DNA of 64,000 nt from contig DUOB01000151.1 of NCBI GenBank assembly GCA_012839035.1, positions 1-64,000 of the forward strand, in the 5' to 3' direction. Below the pieces are notes generated by a model that was not told where the DNA came from, searched no databases, and saw only the letters and a program-made list of their open reading frames with translations. Of this stretch, positions 1 to 9,423 are shown piece by piece; positions within the stretch are counted from its first letter, which is position 1, and each line of letters starts with the position of its first letter. The position numbers and the translations under genes were made by a program. The DNA comes from Propionibacterium sp. (GTDB lineage: Bacteria; Actinomycetota; Actinomycetes; Propionibacteriales; Propionibacteriaceae).

Positions 1-493
1 GGCTCTCGTGCTCGTCGCGGGATTCGGCCTGGCCTTGATCGTGCAGGCGATCATCGGGGCAGCGGGTCGGCAGGCAATTGTCCAGGATCCGGAGCCATCA
101 GCGGCCAGCGCGCCCCCCAGGGCAGAACAGGGCGCGCTGTCGACGGACAATCCGGACGTTATCCCCGGCCGGCAATTGGTCGTCCAGCCCCAGAGGTGGT
201 GTCTGGTGCGCAGCGGTGACGCCCGTGTGATCAAGTGCGCCCCCCGGACCCAGCGACTGATGCGGGTGCCCGACGAAACGAACCGCGAATGGGCGGTGCT
301 GCTGGCGCCATCCGGACCGCAGACGGCCGTGCTGCAGGCCGAACAGCGGGTCGGCTGGGTCAGCCTGCGAACGTCGCCGGTCAGTGGATCCTCCAGCCTG
401 TGGCTGGGTGTCGTGCCGAGCGAGGACCTCGCGGAGGAGCCGCGGTCGTTGCGGGGGCTCAATCCCGATGGCAGGGAAATCTGGGCCGGCTGA
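1..493 (+). CDS. Membrane-anchored protein of unknown function, 3' part
   Basis: The frame is open from base 2 and its start lies left of the window. What remains is about 163 residues: a hydrophobic stretch at the very beginning (about 20 residues, Leu/Val/Ala/Ile-rich) that should span the membrane, a Pro/Ala/Glu-rich linker, and a globular part with two cysteines about 14 residues apart. The topology suggests a single-pass protein with its C-terminal domain outside the cytoplasm. A GTG at position 8 lies inside the hydrophobic stretch and is unlikely to be the real start. I do not recognise the family. It ends about 106 bp before dnaE on the same strand, but nothing shows functional linkage. 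Confidence 0.55.
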   Translation, partial: ALVLVAGFGLALIVQAIIGAAGRQAIVQDPEPSAASAPPRAEQGALSTDNPDVIPGRQLVVQPQRWCLVRSGDARVIKCAPRTQRLMRVPDETNREWAVLLAPSGPQTAVLQAEQRVGWVSLRTSPVSGSSSLWLGVVPSEDLAEEPRSLRGLNPDGREIWAG

Positions 494-556
494 CGGGCAC
501 GACCGACGCCGGCTCGCCTCGCCGTCTCGGTCGCCCTGACGGTCGGACCCAGCGTC

Positions 557-562
557 TAGGCT
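557..562 (+). promoter_or_regulatory. Possible -10 element (TAGGCT) before dnaE
   Basis: TAGGCT, 37 bp before the dnaE ATG, is the same -10-like hexamer seen before several other genes in the window. No good -35 sits at normal spacing. A purine-rich ribosome site (GGGAGG at 583-588) lies closer to the start. Confidence 0.35.
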
Positions 563-599
563 GGGTGCTTCTGGTCGAAACGAGGGAGGTCGCGCAGGG

Positions 600-3500
600 A
601 TGTACGAGAAGGATGGCTTCGTGCACCTCCACGTGCATTCGGAATTCTCCATGCTCGACGGCGCCGCGCGGGTCCCGGACATCTTCACCCGCGCAGCCGA
701 GATGGGGATGCCCGCGATCGCAGTGACCGACCACGGGAACCTGTTCGGTGCCTACGAGTTCTACAAGAAATCCCAGGGCACAGGGGTCAAGCCGATCATC
801 GGCTTGGAGGCCTATCTGGTGCCCGGTCACGGCAAGCGTCAGGAACGCAAGCGCGTGCAATTCGGTGACGGCACCGGAGACGACGTGGCAGCCAAGGGGG
901 CGTACACCCACATGACGATGTGGGCACCCGACAACACCGCCATGCACAACCTGTTCCGGCTCAGCTCGCGGTCCTCAAAGGAGGGCTTCTTCTACAAGCC
1001 CCGCGCGGATCGGGACCTGCTCAATCAATTCGGGCGCGGCCTGATCGCGACCACCGGATGTCCTTCGGGGGAAATCCAGACCTATCTGCGCCTCGGGAAA
1101 TATCGCGAAGCGGTCGAGGCGGCGGGGGAATTCCGCGACATCTTCGGCCCCGGCAACTTCTATTGCGAAGTCATGGACCATGGGTTGGAGATCGAGACCC
1201 GCATCCGCCACGACCTGCTCCGATTGGCCAGAGAACTCAAGCTGCCGCTGGTCGCGACCAACGACTCGCACTACGTCAACCCGGAGGACGCGGAGGCCCA
1301 CGACAATCTGCTGTGCGTCGCCTCCGGCTCCCACAAGCATCAACCGGGCCGGTTCAAGTTCGACGGCAACGGCTATTACCTGAAGTCGGCCATGGAGATG
1401 CGCAAACTGTTCGCAGAGATCCCCGAGGCCTGCAACAGCACGCTCGAGATCGCCGAACGGTGCAATATCTCCTTCACGGAGGGGGAAGGGCGCTACATGC
1501 CCAAATTCCCTGTGCCCGATGGCCACACCGAGGAAACCTGGTTCGTCGAGGAAGTCCGCACTGGACTGCTGCGCCGATTCGACAACAATGTTCCCGACTA
1601 TGCGACCAAGCAGGCCGAATACGAGATCGAGGTCATCACCGCCAAGGGCTATGCAGGCTATTTCCTGGTCGTCTCGGACTTCATCCGCTGGGCCAAGCAA
1701 CAGGGGATTCGGGTTGATCCCGGTCGCGGCTCGGGCGCGGGGTCGATGTGTGCCTATGCGATGCAGATCACTGACCTCGACCCCATTCCGCACGGACTCA
1801 TCTTCGAGCGCTTTCTGAATCCTGAGCGCATGTCGATGCCGGACTTCGACATCGATTTCGACGAGCGTCGACGCGGCGAGGTCATTCACTATGTGACCGA
1901 GAAATATGGCGATGACCGCGTCTGCCAGATCGTCACTTATGGCACCATCAAGGCCAAACAGGCCGTGAAGGACTCGGCACGACTGCTCGGCAAACCGTTC
2001 TCCATGGGAGAAAAGATCACCAAGGCCATGCCGCCGGCAGTGATGGGCAAGGACATTCCCCTCAAGGATCTGTTCAATCCGGAGCACAAGCGCTTCACCG
2101 AGGGCCAGGAGTTCCGTGAGCTCTATGAATCCGATGCCGAAATCAAGGAAGTCGTCGACACCGGGATCGGCATCGAGGGCCTGAAACGCCAGTGGGGAGT
2201 GCACGCGGCCGGCGTCATCATGTCGTCCGAGCCTCTCGAGGACATCATTCCGGTGATGAAACGCGAGGCCGACGGAGCCATCATCACCCAGTTCGACTAT
2301 CCGACCTGCGAGACCCTCGGTCTGGTCAAGATGGACTTCCTGGGGTTGCGCAACCTGACGATCCTCGATGATGCCCTGGCCAACGTGAAGCTCAACCAGG
2401 GGCTCGACATCGACCTTGAGGCGCTCAGCAAGGACATGACGGATCCGGCGACCTATGAGTTGCTCGGCCGCGGTGACACCCTGGGTGTGTTCCAGCTCGA
2501 CGGTGGTGGCATGCGAAGCCTGCTGCGGCTGATGCAGCCGGACAACTTCGAGGACATCTCGGCTGCGCTCGCGCTCTATCGCCCCGGCCCCATGGGCGTC
2601 AACGCCCACACCAACTTCGCCCTGCGCAAGAACGGCAAACAGGAGCTGATTCCGCTCGACCCCCAGCTCAAGGGGAAGCTCCAGAAAGAAATGGTCGAGG
2701 CTCTCGACCCCATTCTCGGCACCACCTATGGCCTGGTGATCTATCAGGAACAGGTCATGGCGATCGCCCAGCAGCTCGCGGGCTATACGCTTGGGAACGC
2801 AGATCTGTTGCGGCGCGCCATGGGCAAGAAGAAGCGCGAAGTCCTGGACGCGGAATATGTGAACTTCGAAGCCGGAATGAAGGCCAACGGGTTCAATCCG
2901 GCCTCGATTTCGGCGCTGTGGGGCGTGCTCGTGCCCTTCTCCGACTATGCGTTCAACAAGGCCCACACGGCCGCCTATGGGCTGGTGTCCTATTGGACGG
3001 CCTATCTGAAGGCCAACTATCCCACGGAATACATGGCCGCACTCCTGACGTCGGTGAAGGACGACAAGGACAAGATGGCGATTTATCTGGGAGAGTGCCG
3101 GCACATGGGCATCAAGGTGTTGCCGCCCGATGTCAACGAGTCCGCGATCAACTTCACCCCGGTTGGCCGCGATATCCGCTTCGGCCTGTCCGCGGTCCGC
3201 AATGTCGGCGGTGCGGTGGTGGGACTGATGCTCAAGGAACGTGAAGAACTCGGCAAAGCGACGAGTTTCCACGACTTCCTGGACAAGATTCCCCTGCAGG
3301 CCTGCAACAAGCGGCTGATCGAGTCCCTCATCAAGGCGGGTGCCTTCGACTCGCTGGGCCACCCCCGACGCGCGTTGATGGAGATCTTCGAGAATGCCGT
3401 CGATCAGGTGATCGACATCAAGCGCAACCAGGCCAACGGTCAGGACGATCTGTTCGGCGCGTTCGGCGATGCGGGGGATGCACCGGCGGGGATGGCACAG

Positions 3501-4160
3501 CAGACCGTGCCCGACCTGCCGGACTGGGACAAGCAGACCAAGCTTGCCTTCGAGCGGGAAATGCTCGGGCTCTATGTGTCCGACCATCCGCTCCACGGGC
3601 TGGAGCACATTCTTGCCGCTGAGCGGGACTTGTCGATCGGCGCTCTGATCGCTGAGGACGGGCCCCGCGATACGACGCTCGCCATCGCCGGGATGATCAC
3701 CCAGATCGTGCGCAAGACCACCAAGAGTGGAGACTATATGGCGATCCTGACCGTGGAGGACCTCGAAGCGGGCATCGAGGTCGTCCTGTTTCCCCAGGCC
3801 TATGCCCTTGTCTCCACCGTCCTGGCCACGGACACCGTCGTCCGGGTCCGCGGCAGGGTCCGGGCGCGGGACGACTCCGTGACGATGCAGGCCAATGAAG
3901 TCACCCTGCCGGACATCGATCAGGGCCCGGGCAAGCCGGTCGTGATCTCGTTGCCCGCCACGCGCTGCACGGCCCCCGTGGTGACCGAATTGCGTCAGGT
4001 CCTGCGTGCCCACCCCGGGATGACCGAAGTGCACCTGCGGCTGCAGACCAATCAGAAGAGCACCCTGTGGCGCATCGACGAGCAGTTGCGGGTCACCCCG
4101 TCGCCACCGTTGATGGCCGACCTGAAGGCGCTCCTGGGGCCGTCATGTCTCAACATCTGA
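600..4160 (+). CDS. dnaE: DNA polymerase III alpha subunit
   Basis: The replicative polymerase that extends leading and lagging strands in the holoenzyme. The 1186-residue length matches actinobacterial DnaE1. The N-terminus carries the PHP-domain motif HLHVHSEFS (from about residue 9) and TDHGN. The polymerase core has PDFDIDF, with the metal-binding aspartates at residues 415 and 417, and the third catalytic aspartate in KMDFLGL at residue 579. Helix-hairpin-helix material and an OB-fold domain (AGMITQIVRK onward, about residue 1030) follow. The ATG at 600 is the only sensible start: the HxHS motif follows within ten residues and GGGAGG lies 12 nt upstream. The next gene overlaps its 3' end by 16 bp. 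Assignment is essentially certain. Confidence 0.97.
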   Translation: MYEKDGFVHLHVHSEFSMLDGAARVPDIFTRAAEMGMPAIAVTDHGNLFGAYEFYKKSQGTGVKPIIGLEAYLVPGHGKRQERKRVQFGDGTGDDVAAKGAYTHMTMWAPDNTAMHNLFRLSSRSSKEGFFYKPRADRDLLNQFGRGLIATTGCPSGEIQTYLRLGKYREAVEAAGEFRDIFGPGNFYCEVMDHGLEIETRIRHDLLRLARELKLPLVATNDSHYVNPEDAEAHDNLLCVASGSHKHQPGRFKFDGNGYYLKSAMEMRKLFAEIPEACNSTLEIAERCNISFTEGEGRYMPKFPVPDGHTEETWFVEEVRTGLLRRFDNNVPDYATKQAEYEIEVITAKGYAGYFLVVSDFIRWAKQQGIRVDPGRGSGAGSMCAYAMQITDLDPIPHGLIFERFLNPERMSMPDFDIDFDERRRGEVIHYVTEKYGDDRVCQIVTYGTIKAKQAVKDSARLLGKPFSMGEKITKAMPPAVMGKDIPLKDLFNPEHKRFTEGQEFRELYESDAEIKEVVDTGIGIEGLKRQWGVHAAGVIMSSEPLEDIIPVMKREADGAIITQFDYPTCETLGLVKMDFLGLRNLTILDDALANVKLNQGLDIDLEALSKDMTDPATYELLGRGDTLGVFQLDGGGMRSLLRLMQPDNFEDISAALALYRPGPMGVNAHTNFALRKNGKQELIPLDPQLKGKLQKEMVEALDPILGTTYGLVIYQEQVMAIAQQLAGYTLGNADLLRRAMGKKKREVLDAEYVNFEAGMKANGFNPASISALWGVLVPFSDYAFNKAHTAAYGLVSYWTAYLKANYPTEYMAALLTSVKDDKDKMAIYLGECRHMGIKVLPPDVNESAINFTPVGRDIRFGLSAVRNVGGAVVGLMLKEREELGKATSFHDFLDKIPLQACNKRLIESLIKAGAFDSLGHPRRALMEIFENAVDQVIDIKRNQANGQDDLFGAFGDAGDAPAGMAQQTVPDLPDWDKQTKLAFEREMLGLYVSDHPLHGLEHILAAERDLSIGALIAEDGPRDTTLAIAGMITQIVRKTTKSGDYMAILTVEDLEAGIEVVLFPQAYALVSTVLATDTVVRVRGRVRARDDSVTMQANEVTLPDIDQGPGKPVVISLPATRCTAPVVTELRQVLRAHPGMTEVHLRLQTNQKSTLWRIDEQLRVTPSPPLMADLKALLGPSCLNI

Positions 4161-4831
4161 ATGACGGTGAGCCGACACCACCTTCGGCCTCGAACCAGCG
4201 TGACGAACTCATGATCTCCGAGCCCCCGACCGTCCGGCACCGCAGGGGCACGGTCACGACAGGGGATCTGCCGGCCGTGACGGACCCCTCACTCGCGGCG
4301 CGACCTCCTCGGGTGAGGCGGCCGCTGTCGCGCTGGCTGGTGGCGTTCGCCATCGGCAACGTCGTCCTGGGGTGCCTGGCGGGGGTGTTGTGGTTCTTCA
4401 TCGTGCCGCTGTCGACCTATCAGGTTCTGGCCGAGGGCCAGGCCACCATCACCGAGCGGGGCCTGGCGTCCTTCGTCGCGGGCGACGCGTGGTTCGTGAT
4501 TTTAGGTTTGGTGCTCGGCATCGTGTGCGGGCTCGTTGTCTGGTCGTGGTTCTCCGGTCTGGGCTGGGTCTGTGTGCCCCTGGCTGTGCTCGGCAGCACC
4601 CTCATGGGACTCCTGTGCTGGCAGGTCGGTGCTCTGCTGGGGCCGGATCTGTTCAACCAACGGCTCGCCGAGGCAGCGCCCGGGGACGTCGTGCCGATCG
4701 ATCTGACCGTGCGGGGACCGGTCGCCCTGTTGATGTGGCCGTTCGGGGCGGTGCTGGTGCTGATGATGCTCTCCGCGCTGGTGCCCGATCCCGAGGACCC
4801 CGTGGAGGAGGAACACGATGCAACCCACTGA
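4145..4831 (+). CDS. Four-helix membrane protein (possibly DUF2567-like)
   Basis: A 228-residue protein. About 60 polar N-terminal residues rich in Pro, Thr and charged residues are followed by four hydrophobic segments (approximate residues 62-85, 115-138, 140-165 and 190-215), with an outward loop between the third and fourth. The ATG at 4145 overlaps the end of dnaE by 16 bp, suggesting translational coupling; the frame is open further upstream inside dnaE but that part is only a shadow. The layout resembles actinobacterial DUF2567 membrane proteins, which have no known function, but I recall this only loosely. Its end overlaps the next gene by 14 bp, so both are probably co-transcribed with dnaE. 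Confidence 0.65.
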   Translation: MSQHLNDGEPTPPSASNQRDELMISEPPTVRHRRGTVTTGDLPAVTDPSLAARPPRVRRPLSRWLVAFAIGNVVLGCLAGVLWFFIVPLSTYQVLAEGQATITERGLASFVAGDAWFVILGLVLGIVCGLVVWSWFSGLGWVCVPLAVLGSTLMGLLCWQVGALLGPDLFNQRLAEAAPGDVVPIDLTVRGPVALLMWPFGAVLVLMMLSALVPDPEDPVEEEHDATH

Positions 4832-5675
4832 TGTGTCGACCGCGAGCCTTGTTGCGGTCGGCGTGGTTGCGTTGTTCTGCCTCCTGGGTGCAGTGACCGT
4901 CCAGATTGTGTGGGCGCGCCGACGACGGTGGCTGTGGATCAGTTTCGGGCTGGGTGTGTTCACTTTCACCGTCACCCAGTTGCTGACGCGGATTCCACTG
5001 GTCACCGCGGTGCTGCCCGCTCTGCCGGAATGGCGAGCGCTGCTCTCCAACGCGTGGGTAGCGGCCATCGTGCTCAGTTTCAGCGCCGCCCTGTTCGAGG
5101 AAACCGGCCGGCTGATCGTGATGAGCACCCTCCTGCGCCGGAACCGGCGGACGCATGCGGACGGTGTCGCGTTCGGCCTCGGCCACGGGGGGTGGGAAGC
5201 GTTCGTGCTCATCGGGCTCAGCATGGTCAGCGTCCTGGTGCTGGGAGTGATGGCCAAGACCGGGCAGTGGGAGACGCTGACCGCGACCATGCCCGGAGAG
5301 GCTGCCGAAGCCCTGCGCGTCCAGCTGAGTGAGCTCACGGTGCCGGCTGTGGTTGCCGGCGGGCTGGAGCGGGTGTCGGCCATCGCCCTGCACATCGGCC
5401 TGAGCGTGTTGGTCCTGCTCGGTGTCGTCCGCGGCAGGCCCGGGCGTGCCTGGCTGGTGGCGCTCCTCGTTCACGGCGTCGTCAATCTGATCGCGACGGT
5501 GGCGCTGACCATCTGGGGATGGCCCTTGTTCGCCATCGAGGGCATGTTGCTGGTCGTGGGAGCCCTGTCCATTGCCTGGGTGCTCCGGGCCCGGTCGGCG
5601 TTTGCTTCAGCTCCGAGCGACGGCGGCCACGGTGGCGCCGGTGAGGGCCACGAGATCCCCCGGGCTCAGCTCTAG
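4818..5675 (+). CDS. YhfC-family intramembrane glutamic protease-like protein
   Basis: A 285-residue, highly hydrophobic protein with about seven to eight transmembrane segments. Two motifs identify the family: FEETGR near residue 95, with paired glutamates in a membrane helix, and GLGHGGWEA near residue 120. These are the hallmark of YhfC (DUF2324), related to CPBP/Abi-type intramembrane proteases. Substrate unknown. GGAGGAGG lies 5 nt before the ATG at 4818, which overlaps the preceding membrane gene. The C-terminal 22 codons overlap the end of the convergent ybaK-like gene by 69 bp, which is unusually long. Family call good, activity not shown. Confidence 0.8.
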   Translation: MQPTDVSTASLVAVGVVALFCLLGAVTVQIVWARRRRWLWISFGLGVFTFTVTQLLTRIPLVTAVLPALPEWRALLSNAWVAAIVLSFSAALFEETGRLIVMSTLLRRNRRTHADGVAFGLGHGGWEAFVLIGLSMVSVLVLGVMAKTGQWETLTATMPGEAAEALRVQLSELTVPAVVAGGLERVSAIALHIGLSVLVLLGVVRGRPGRAWLVALLVHGVVNLIATVALTIWGWPLFAIEGMLLVVGALSIAWVLRARSAFASAPSDGGHGGAGEGHEIPRAQL

Positions 5676-6095
5676 GTCAAGGCCCCTTCGGCCGGCAGAG
5701 ACGAAGATCGTCCGAAACTGCCGGGCCGAGTGGTCGAGGATCGTCGGCAACGCCCTTTTCTGACCGAGCGGCGAGATCCCACCCACCACCATGCCCGTGG
5801 CCCGTTCCGCCTCCCCGGGGTCGGCCATCGACACCTTCTTGACGCCCAGCGCGGCCGCCACCGCCTTGAGGTCGAGGGCGCCGGCCACCGGCACGATCGC
5901 CACGGCCAAGCGGGATCCCGCGTCCACGACGAGAGTCTTGAAGACGCGTTCGGGCGGGAGACCCAGCTCCCGCGCCGCTTCGGCGCCGAAACCGTCGCCG
6001 CGGGTGGTGCGCTCATCGTGGACGTACGCGTGGAGCCGATAGGGGACTCCGCGTCGGTCGAGGAGGCGCGTCGCCGGCGTACCTGCCATCATCAC
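5607..6095 (-). CDS. YbaK/EbsC-family aminoacyl-tRNA deacylase
   Basis: About 162 residues, typical for a stand-alone YbaK protein, which hydrolyses Cys-tRNA(Pro) or related mischarged tRNAs in the cytoplasm. Supporting motifs are an N-terminal TPATRLLD-like stretch, VFKTLVV, the lysine-containing LGVKKVSMAD and the signature GGISPLGQK. Three start codons lie in tandem (GTG 6095, ATG 6092, ATG 6089). The first forms a GTGA overlap with the stop of the upstream DUF554 gene, so the two are probably an operon with coupled translation. The last 69 bp are antisense to the end of the YhfC-type gene. ProX or other editing specificities within the superfamily cannot be excluded. Confidence 0.88.
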   Translation of the reverse strand: MMMAGTPATRLLDRRGVPYRLHAYVHDERTTRGDGFGAEAARELGLPPERVFKTLVVDAGSRLAVAIVPVAGALDLKAVAAALGVKKVSMADPGEAERATGMVVGGISPLGQKRALPTILDHSARQFRTIFVSAGRRGLDLELSPGDLVALTGATVAAVARS

Positions 6096-6895
6096 CCCTG
6101 GAGCCTGGACACGATTTCGACCAACACGGGAGCCACGACCAACGCGGGCAGCAGATTCCCGACCGGGAGATGGCGGATGTCCAGCAGTCGCATGCCGATC
6201 CCGAGCAACAGCAGCCCACCCGTTCCCGTCAGCGCCATCAAGTGTGGCTCGGGCAGGAAATCGCCCAGCAGGAACCCCACGAGCGTGAGGGAGCCCTGGA
6301 CCACGCCCACGACGAGAGCCGATGCCATGACACCCACCCCGAGGGATGCAGCGAACGCGATGGCAGCGAACCCGTCCAGCACGGCCTTGAGGATCAACTG
6401 GTCGGCACCATGACCCAAACCATCGGACAGCGAACCCAGGATCGTCAGGGGGCCGATGCAGAACAACAGGGAGGTGGACACGAATCCCTCGATGAATCGT
6501 TCTCTTGCCGACAGATGGGAACCGCCGGTGCCGGCTGGGGCTGCGGAGTCACTGCCCGTGTCGCCCTTGGCCTCCTTGCGGACCAGCATGGTGCGCATCC
6601 ACGCACCCAATCCCTCCAGGCGCTGCTCCAGATCCACCAGGGAGCCGACGATGCCGCCGATCAGCAGCGAACCGAGCACGATGAGGATCGGCGCCGACGT
6701 CCCCACCCGGTCACTGAGCGCTGCCGACGTCACATCCATGGTGGTCAGCGCTCCGATAAGGAGGGTGACGAGCCCCAGGGAGTCGGTGACCGTGTCGCGA
6801 GTACGCTCCGGCAACCGGTGCCCGAGAGCCATGCCTATGCCGGCACCCAGGATGATGGTGGCGACGTTGACGACGGTGCCGAAGCCGATGAACAT
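6092..6895 (-). CDS. DUF554 (YdfK-type) membrane protein
   Basis: A 267-residue integral membrane protein whose start (GTVVNVATIILGAGIG), central CIGPLTILGSLSDGL and glycine-rich helices match DUF554. Function is unknown in general; a transport role is often guessed. About seven hydrophobic segments are visible, with a charged Lys/Glu/Asp/Ser-rich loop near residues 100-130. No ribosome site precedes the ATG at 6895. Instead GACAAT ends 7 nt upstream (minus strand, 6908-6903), so the mRNA may be leaderless. It reads divergently from hisD and into ybaK with a 4-bp overlap. Confidence 0.85.
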   Translation of the reverse strand: MFIGFGTVVNVATIILGAGIGMALGHRLPERTRDTVTDSLGLVTLLIGALTTMDVTSAALSDRVGTSAPILIVLGSLLIGGIVGSLVDLEQRLEGLGAWMRTMLVRKEAKGDTGSDSAAPAGTGGSHLSARERFIEGFVSTSLLFCIGPLTILGSLSDGLGHGADQLILKAVLDGFAAIAFAASLGVGVMASALVVGVVQGSLTLVGFLLGDFLPEPHLMALTGTGGLLLLGIGMRLLDIRHLPVGNLLPALVVAPVLVEIVSRLQG

Positions 6896-6902
6896 GGTCG
6901 CG

Positions 6903-6908
6903 ATTGTC
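6903..6908 (-). promoter_or_regulatory. Possible -10 element for a leaderless DUF554 mRNA
   Basis: On the minus strand GACAAT is followed by exactly 7 nt and the ATG at 6895, with no Shine-Dalgarno sequence between. The hexamer keeps the A2 and A5-T6 positions of a -10 box. It pairs divergently with the hisD promoter 75 bp away. Confidence 0.4.
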
Positions 6909-6983
6909 GCAGTGAAAGAGGAGAGGGTCGATTCCGTTCCCGCCGTGCGGTGATATTCGGTCGGCGTTCTCGGGCAGGCTCTC

Positions 6984-6989
6984 TAGAAT
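6984..6989 (+). promoter_or_regulatory. -10 element (TAGAAT) of a leaderless hisD promoter
   Basis: TAGAAT ends 6 nt before the GTG at 6996. Transcription starting about 7 nt after the hexamer would begin at the start codon itself, and no Shine-Dalgarno sequence is present. No clear -35 is seen. This would drive hisDCBH. Confidence 0.6.
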
Positions 6990-6995
6990 CACCAC

Positions 6996-8321
6996 GTGCT
7001 TCGAATTCTTGATCTGCGAGGCCGGCTCGCTGCCGGCGAAACCCTGGACTATCAGCGCATCGTGCCGCGTGCGCCCTTCGATGTCGCGGCGGCGATGACC
7101 GCGGTCGCTCCCGTGTGCGACGCGATCGCCGAGCGAGGTGAGGAGGCCCTCCGGGAGTTTTCCGAGAAGTTCGACGGAGTTGTCCCCGAGAGCTTCCGGG
7201 TGCCCGCCGAGGCGCTCAAGGAGGCGGAGGCGCAGCTGGACCCCGAGGTGCGCGCCGCGTTCGAGGTGGCGATTGAGCGTCGTCACAAGGTTGCCGTGGC
7301 GGAGCGCGGCCAGGAAGCCATTGAGGTCGAGGTCGCCCCGGGGGCCCGCATCATCCACAAGACGATCCCGGTCAACCGGGTCGGTCTCTATGTGCCCGGT
7401 GGGTTGGCCCCACTGTCCTCCAGCGTGATCCACAACGTCGTGCCCGCCCAGGCGGCCGGGGTCCGTTCGATCGCCGTCACGTCGCCGCCCCAGGCCGAAT
7501 TCGGCGGCCTGCCGCACCCCAACATTCTCGGGCTCTGCAGCCTGCTGGGCATCGATGAGGTGTACGCCGTGGGCGGTGCCCAAGCGATCGCCATGTTCGC
7601 CCATGGCGTGGAGGGCCTCTGCAAGCCCGCCGATCTGGTGACCGGCCCCGGCAACATTTATGTCGTCGCGGCCAAACGGCTGTTGAAGGGCCGGATCGGT
7701 ATCGACTCCGAGGCCGGGCCGACGGAGATCGCGATCCTTGCCGACGACTCCGCGAACGCTGCCCACATCGCGGCCGACCTGATCTCCCAGGCCGAGCACG
7801 ACCCCTTGGCCGGGTCGGTGCTCGTCACCGACTCGCCCGAACTCGCCGATGCCGTGGAGGCCGCCCTCGAGCCACAGATCGGCCGCACGCGTCATCAGGA
7901 GCGCATCCGCACCGCGCTGACCGGGCAGCAGTCGGGGATCGTGCTGGTCGACGACATGGAGCAGGGCCTCGCCGTGGTGGACGCCTACGGTGCGGAACAC
8001 CTCGAGGTGCACACGCGCGATCAGTTCGAGCTCGCCCAGCGGGTGACGAATGCGGGCGCCATCTTCATCGGCACTTATGCGCCGGTCTCCCTCGGTGACT
8101 ATTGCGCCGGATCGACCCACGTCCTGCCGACGGCGGGCGCCGCGGCCCACTCGTCGGGACTGACCGTGCAGTCCTTCCTGCGCCACGTCCACCTCATCGA
8201 CTATTCGGCCGAGGCGCTGGCCGAGGTCCGGCACACGGTCGAGACCTTCGCCGAGGCGGAGGATCTGCCGGCGCACGGTGCGGCCGTCACCGTCCGTTTC
8301 GCCGCCGACGCGGATGCCTGA
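6996..8321 (+). CDS. hisD: Histidinol dehydrogenase
   Basis: Catalyses the last two steps of histidine synthesis, L-histidinol to L-histidine, with NAD and zinc. 441 residues, normal for the family. Diagnostic stretches include [34 protein letters not shown] and DSEAGPTE, plus the zinc- and substrate-binding region [14 protein letters not shown] near the C-terminus. The start is a GTG directly downstream of a -10 box, so the message looks leaderless. It is the first gene of hisD-hisC-hisB-hisH; the hisC ATG lies inside its last codons. Confidence 0.97.
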   Translation: MLRILDLRGRLAAGETLDYQRIVPRAPFDVAAAMTAVAPVCDAIAERGEEALREFSEKFDGVVPESFRVPAEALKEAEAQLDPEVRAAFEVAIERRHKVAVAERGQEAIEVEVAPGARIIHKTIPVNRVGLYVPGGLAPLSSSVIHNVVPAQAAGVRSIAVTSPPQAEFGGLPHPNILGLCSLLGIDEVYAVGGAQAIAMFAHGVEGLCKPADLVTGPGNIYVVAAKRLLKGRIGIDSEAGPTEIAILADDSANAAHIAADLISQAEHDPLAGSVLVTDSPELADAVEAALEPQIGRTRHQERIRTALTGQQSGIVLVDDMEQGLAVVDAYGAEHLEVHTRDQFELAQRVTNAGAIFIGTYAPVSLGDYCAGSTHVLPTAGAAAHSSGLTVQSFLRHVHLIDYSAEALAEVRHTVETFAEAEDLPAHGAAVTVRFAADADA

Positions 8322-9423
8322 GCCGATGGCCATCACCTTGGCGGATCTGCCGCTGCGCCCCGAGCTGGTGGGGGAGGAGCCCTACGGGGCTCCGCAGCTC
8401 GACGTGCCGGTCCTGCTCAACGTCAACGAGAACCCGTACGCCCCGAGTGACCGGGTGCGCGCCGAGATCGCGGACGCGGTGGCCGAGGCAGCCACCGTCA
8501 TGAACCGCTATCCGGACCGGGAAGCGGCGGCGCTGCGTACGCGGCTCGCGGCCTATCTCGGCCACGGGCTCACAGCCGACCACATCTGGGCGGCCAACGG
8601 GTCGAACGAAGTCATGACCCACGTCCTGCAGGCGTTCGCCGGTCCGGACCGCAGCCTGCTCACGTTTGCGCCGACCTATTCGATGTATCCGGAGTACGCC
8701 CGCAACACCCACACCCGGTTCCTGGTCGAGCCGCGGTCCGCGGACTTCACCATCGATCCCGAGGTCGCGGTGGCCGCCATCGCCGAACATCAGCCGGATG
8801 TGGTCGTGGTGACCACACCGAACAATCCGACCGGCACGGTCACCGGCCTCGACACGATCAGGGCCTTGCTCGAGGCCGCGCCCGGGATCGTGGTGGTCGA
8901 TGAGGCCTACCAGGAATTCGTCACCCCCGGTGTGCCGAGCGCGCTGGAGCTGCTGGCTGACCATCCGCGGCTCGTGGTGACCCGGACGATGAGCAAGGCC
9001 TTCGCGTTCGCCGGGGGCCGGCTCGGGTATCTCGCCGCGGCGCCCGCGATCGTCGATGCCTGCCGGATCGTACGCCTGCCCTATCACCTGTCCGGCATCA
9101 CCCAGGCGGTCGCCTCGGTGGCGCTGGACAATGCGCCGGAGATGATGGCGCATGTCGCCGAGCTGCGGGCGGCCAGGGACGATCTGGTCGACTGGCTGGT
9201 CGGCATGGGCCTGCCGGTCGTGCCGTCCGAGGCCAACTTCGTGCTGTTCGGCGCTTTCCCGGACCGGCATGCCGTCTGGTCACAGCTGCTGGCGGATGGC
9301 GTGCTGATCCGCGAGACCGGACCCGCGGGCATGCTGCGGGTCTCCATGGGAACGCCGACGGAGATGGCGGCGTTCAAGACTGCCCTGATGCGCGTTCTGG
9401 ACAACGAGGAGACGACCCGATGA
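8314..9423 (+). CDS. hisC: Histidinol-phosphate aminotransferase
   Basis: PLP-dependent aminotransferase that converts imidazole-acetol phosphate to histidinol phosphate. 369 residues from the ATG at 8314; an ATG at 8326 ([11 protein letters not shown]) is an equally plausible start because neither has a clear ribosome site. Family features are [22 protein letters not shown], the DEAYQEF motif, the PLP lysine in [12 protein letters not shown] and RLGY. The gene overlaps hisD by 8 bp and hisB by an ATGA, so translation is probably coupled throughout the operon. Confidence 0.96.
   Translation: MPEPMAITLADLPLRPELVGEEPYGAPQLDVPVLLNVNENPYAPSDRVRAEIADAVAEAATVMNRYPDREAAALRTRLAAYLGHGLTADHIWAANGSNEVMTHVLQAFAGPDRSLLTFAPTYSMYPEYARNTHTRFLVEPRSADFTIDPEVAVAAIAEHQPDVVVVTTPNNPTGTVTGLDTIRALLEAAPGIVVVDEAYQEFVTPGVPSALELLADHPRLVVTRTMSKAFAFAGGRLGYLAAAPAIVDACRIVRLPYHLSGITQAVASVALDNAPEMMAHVAELRAARDDLVDWLVGMGLPVVPSEANFVLFGAFPDRHAVWSQLLADGVLIRETGPAGMLRVSMGTPTEMAAFKTALMRVLDNEETTR

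Noticed and set aside
975-4034. Very long open frame on the minus strand through dnaE
   Set aside because: It is entirely antisense to an unmistakable dnaE. Such frames are a by-product of high GC in the third codon position; it shows no family motif.
6711-8336. Minus-strand frame opposite hisD that joins the DUF554 region
   Set aside because: Antisense to hisD; composition typical of shadow frames.
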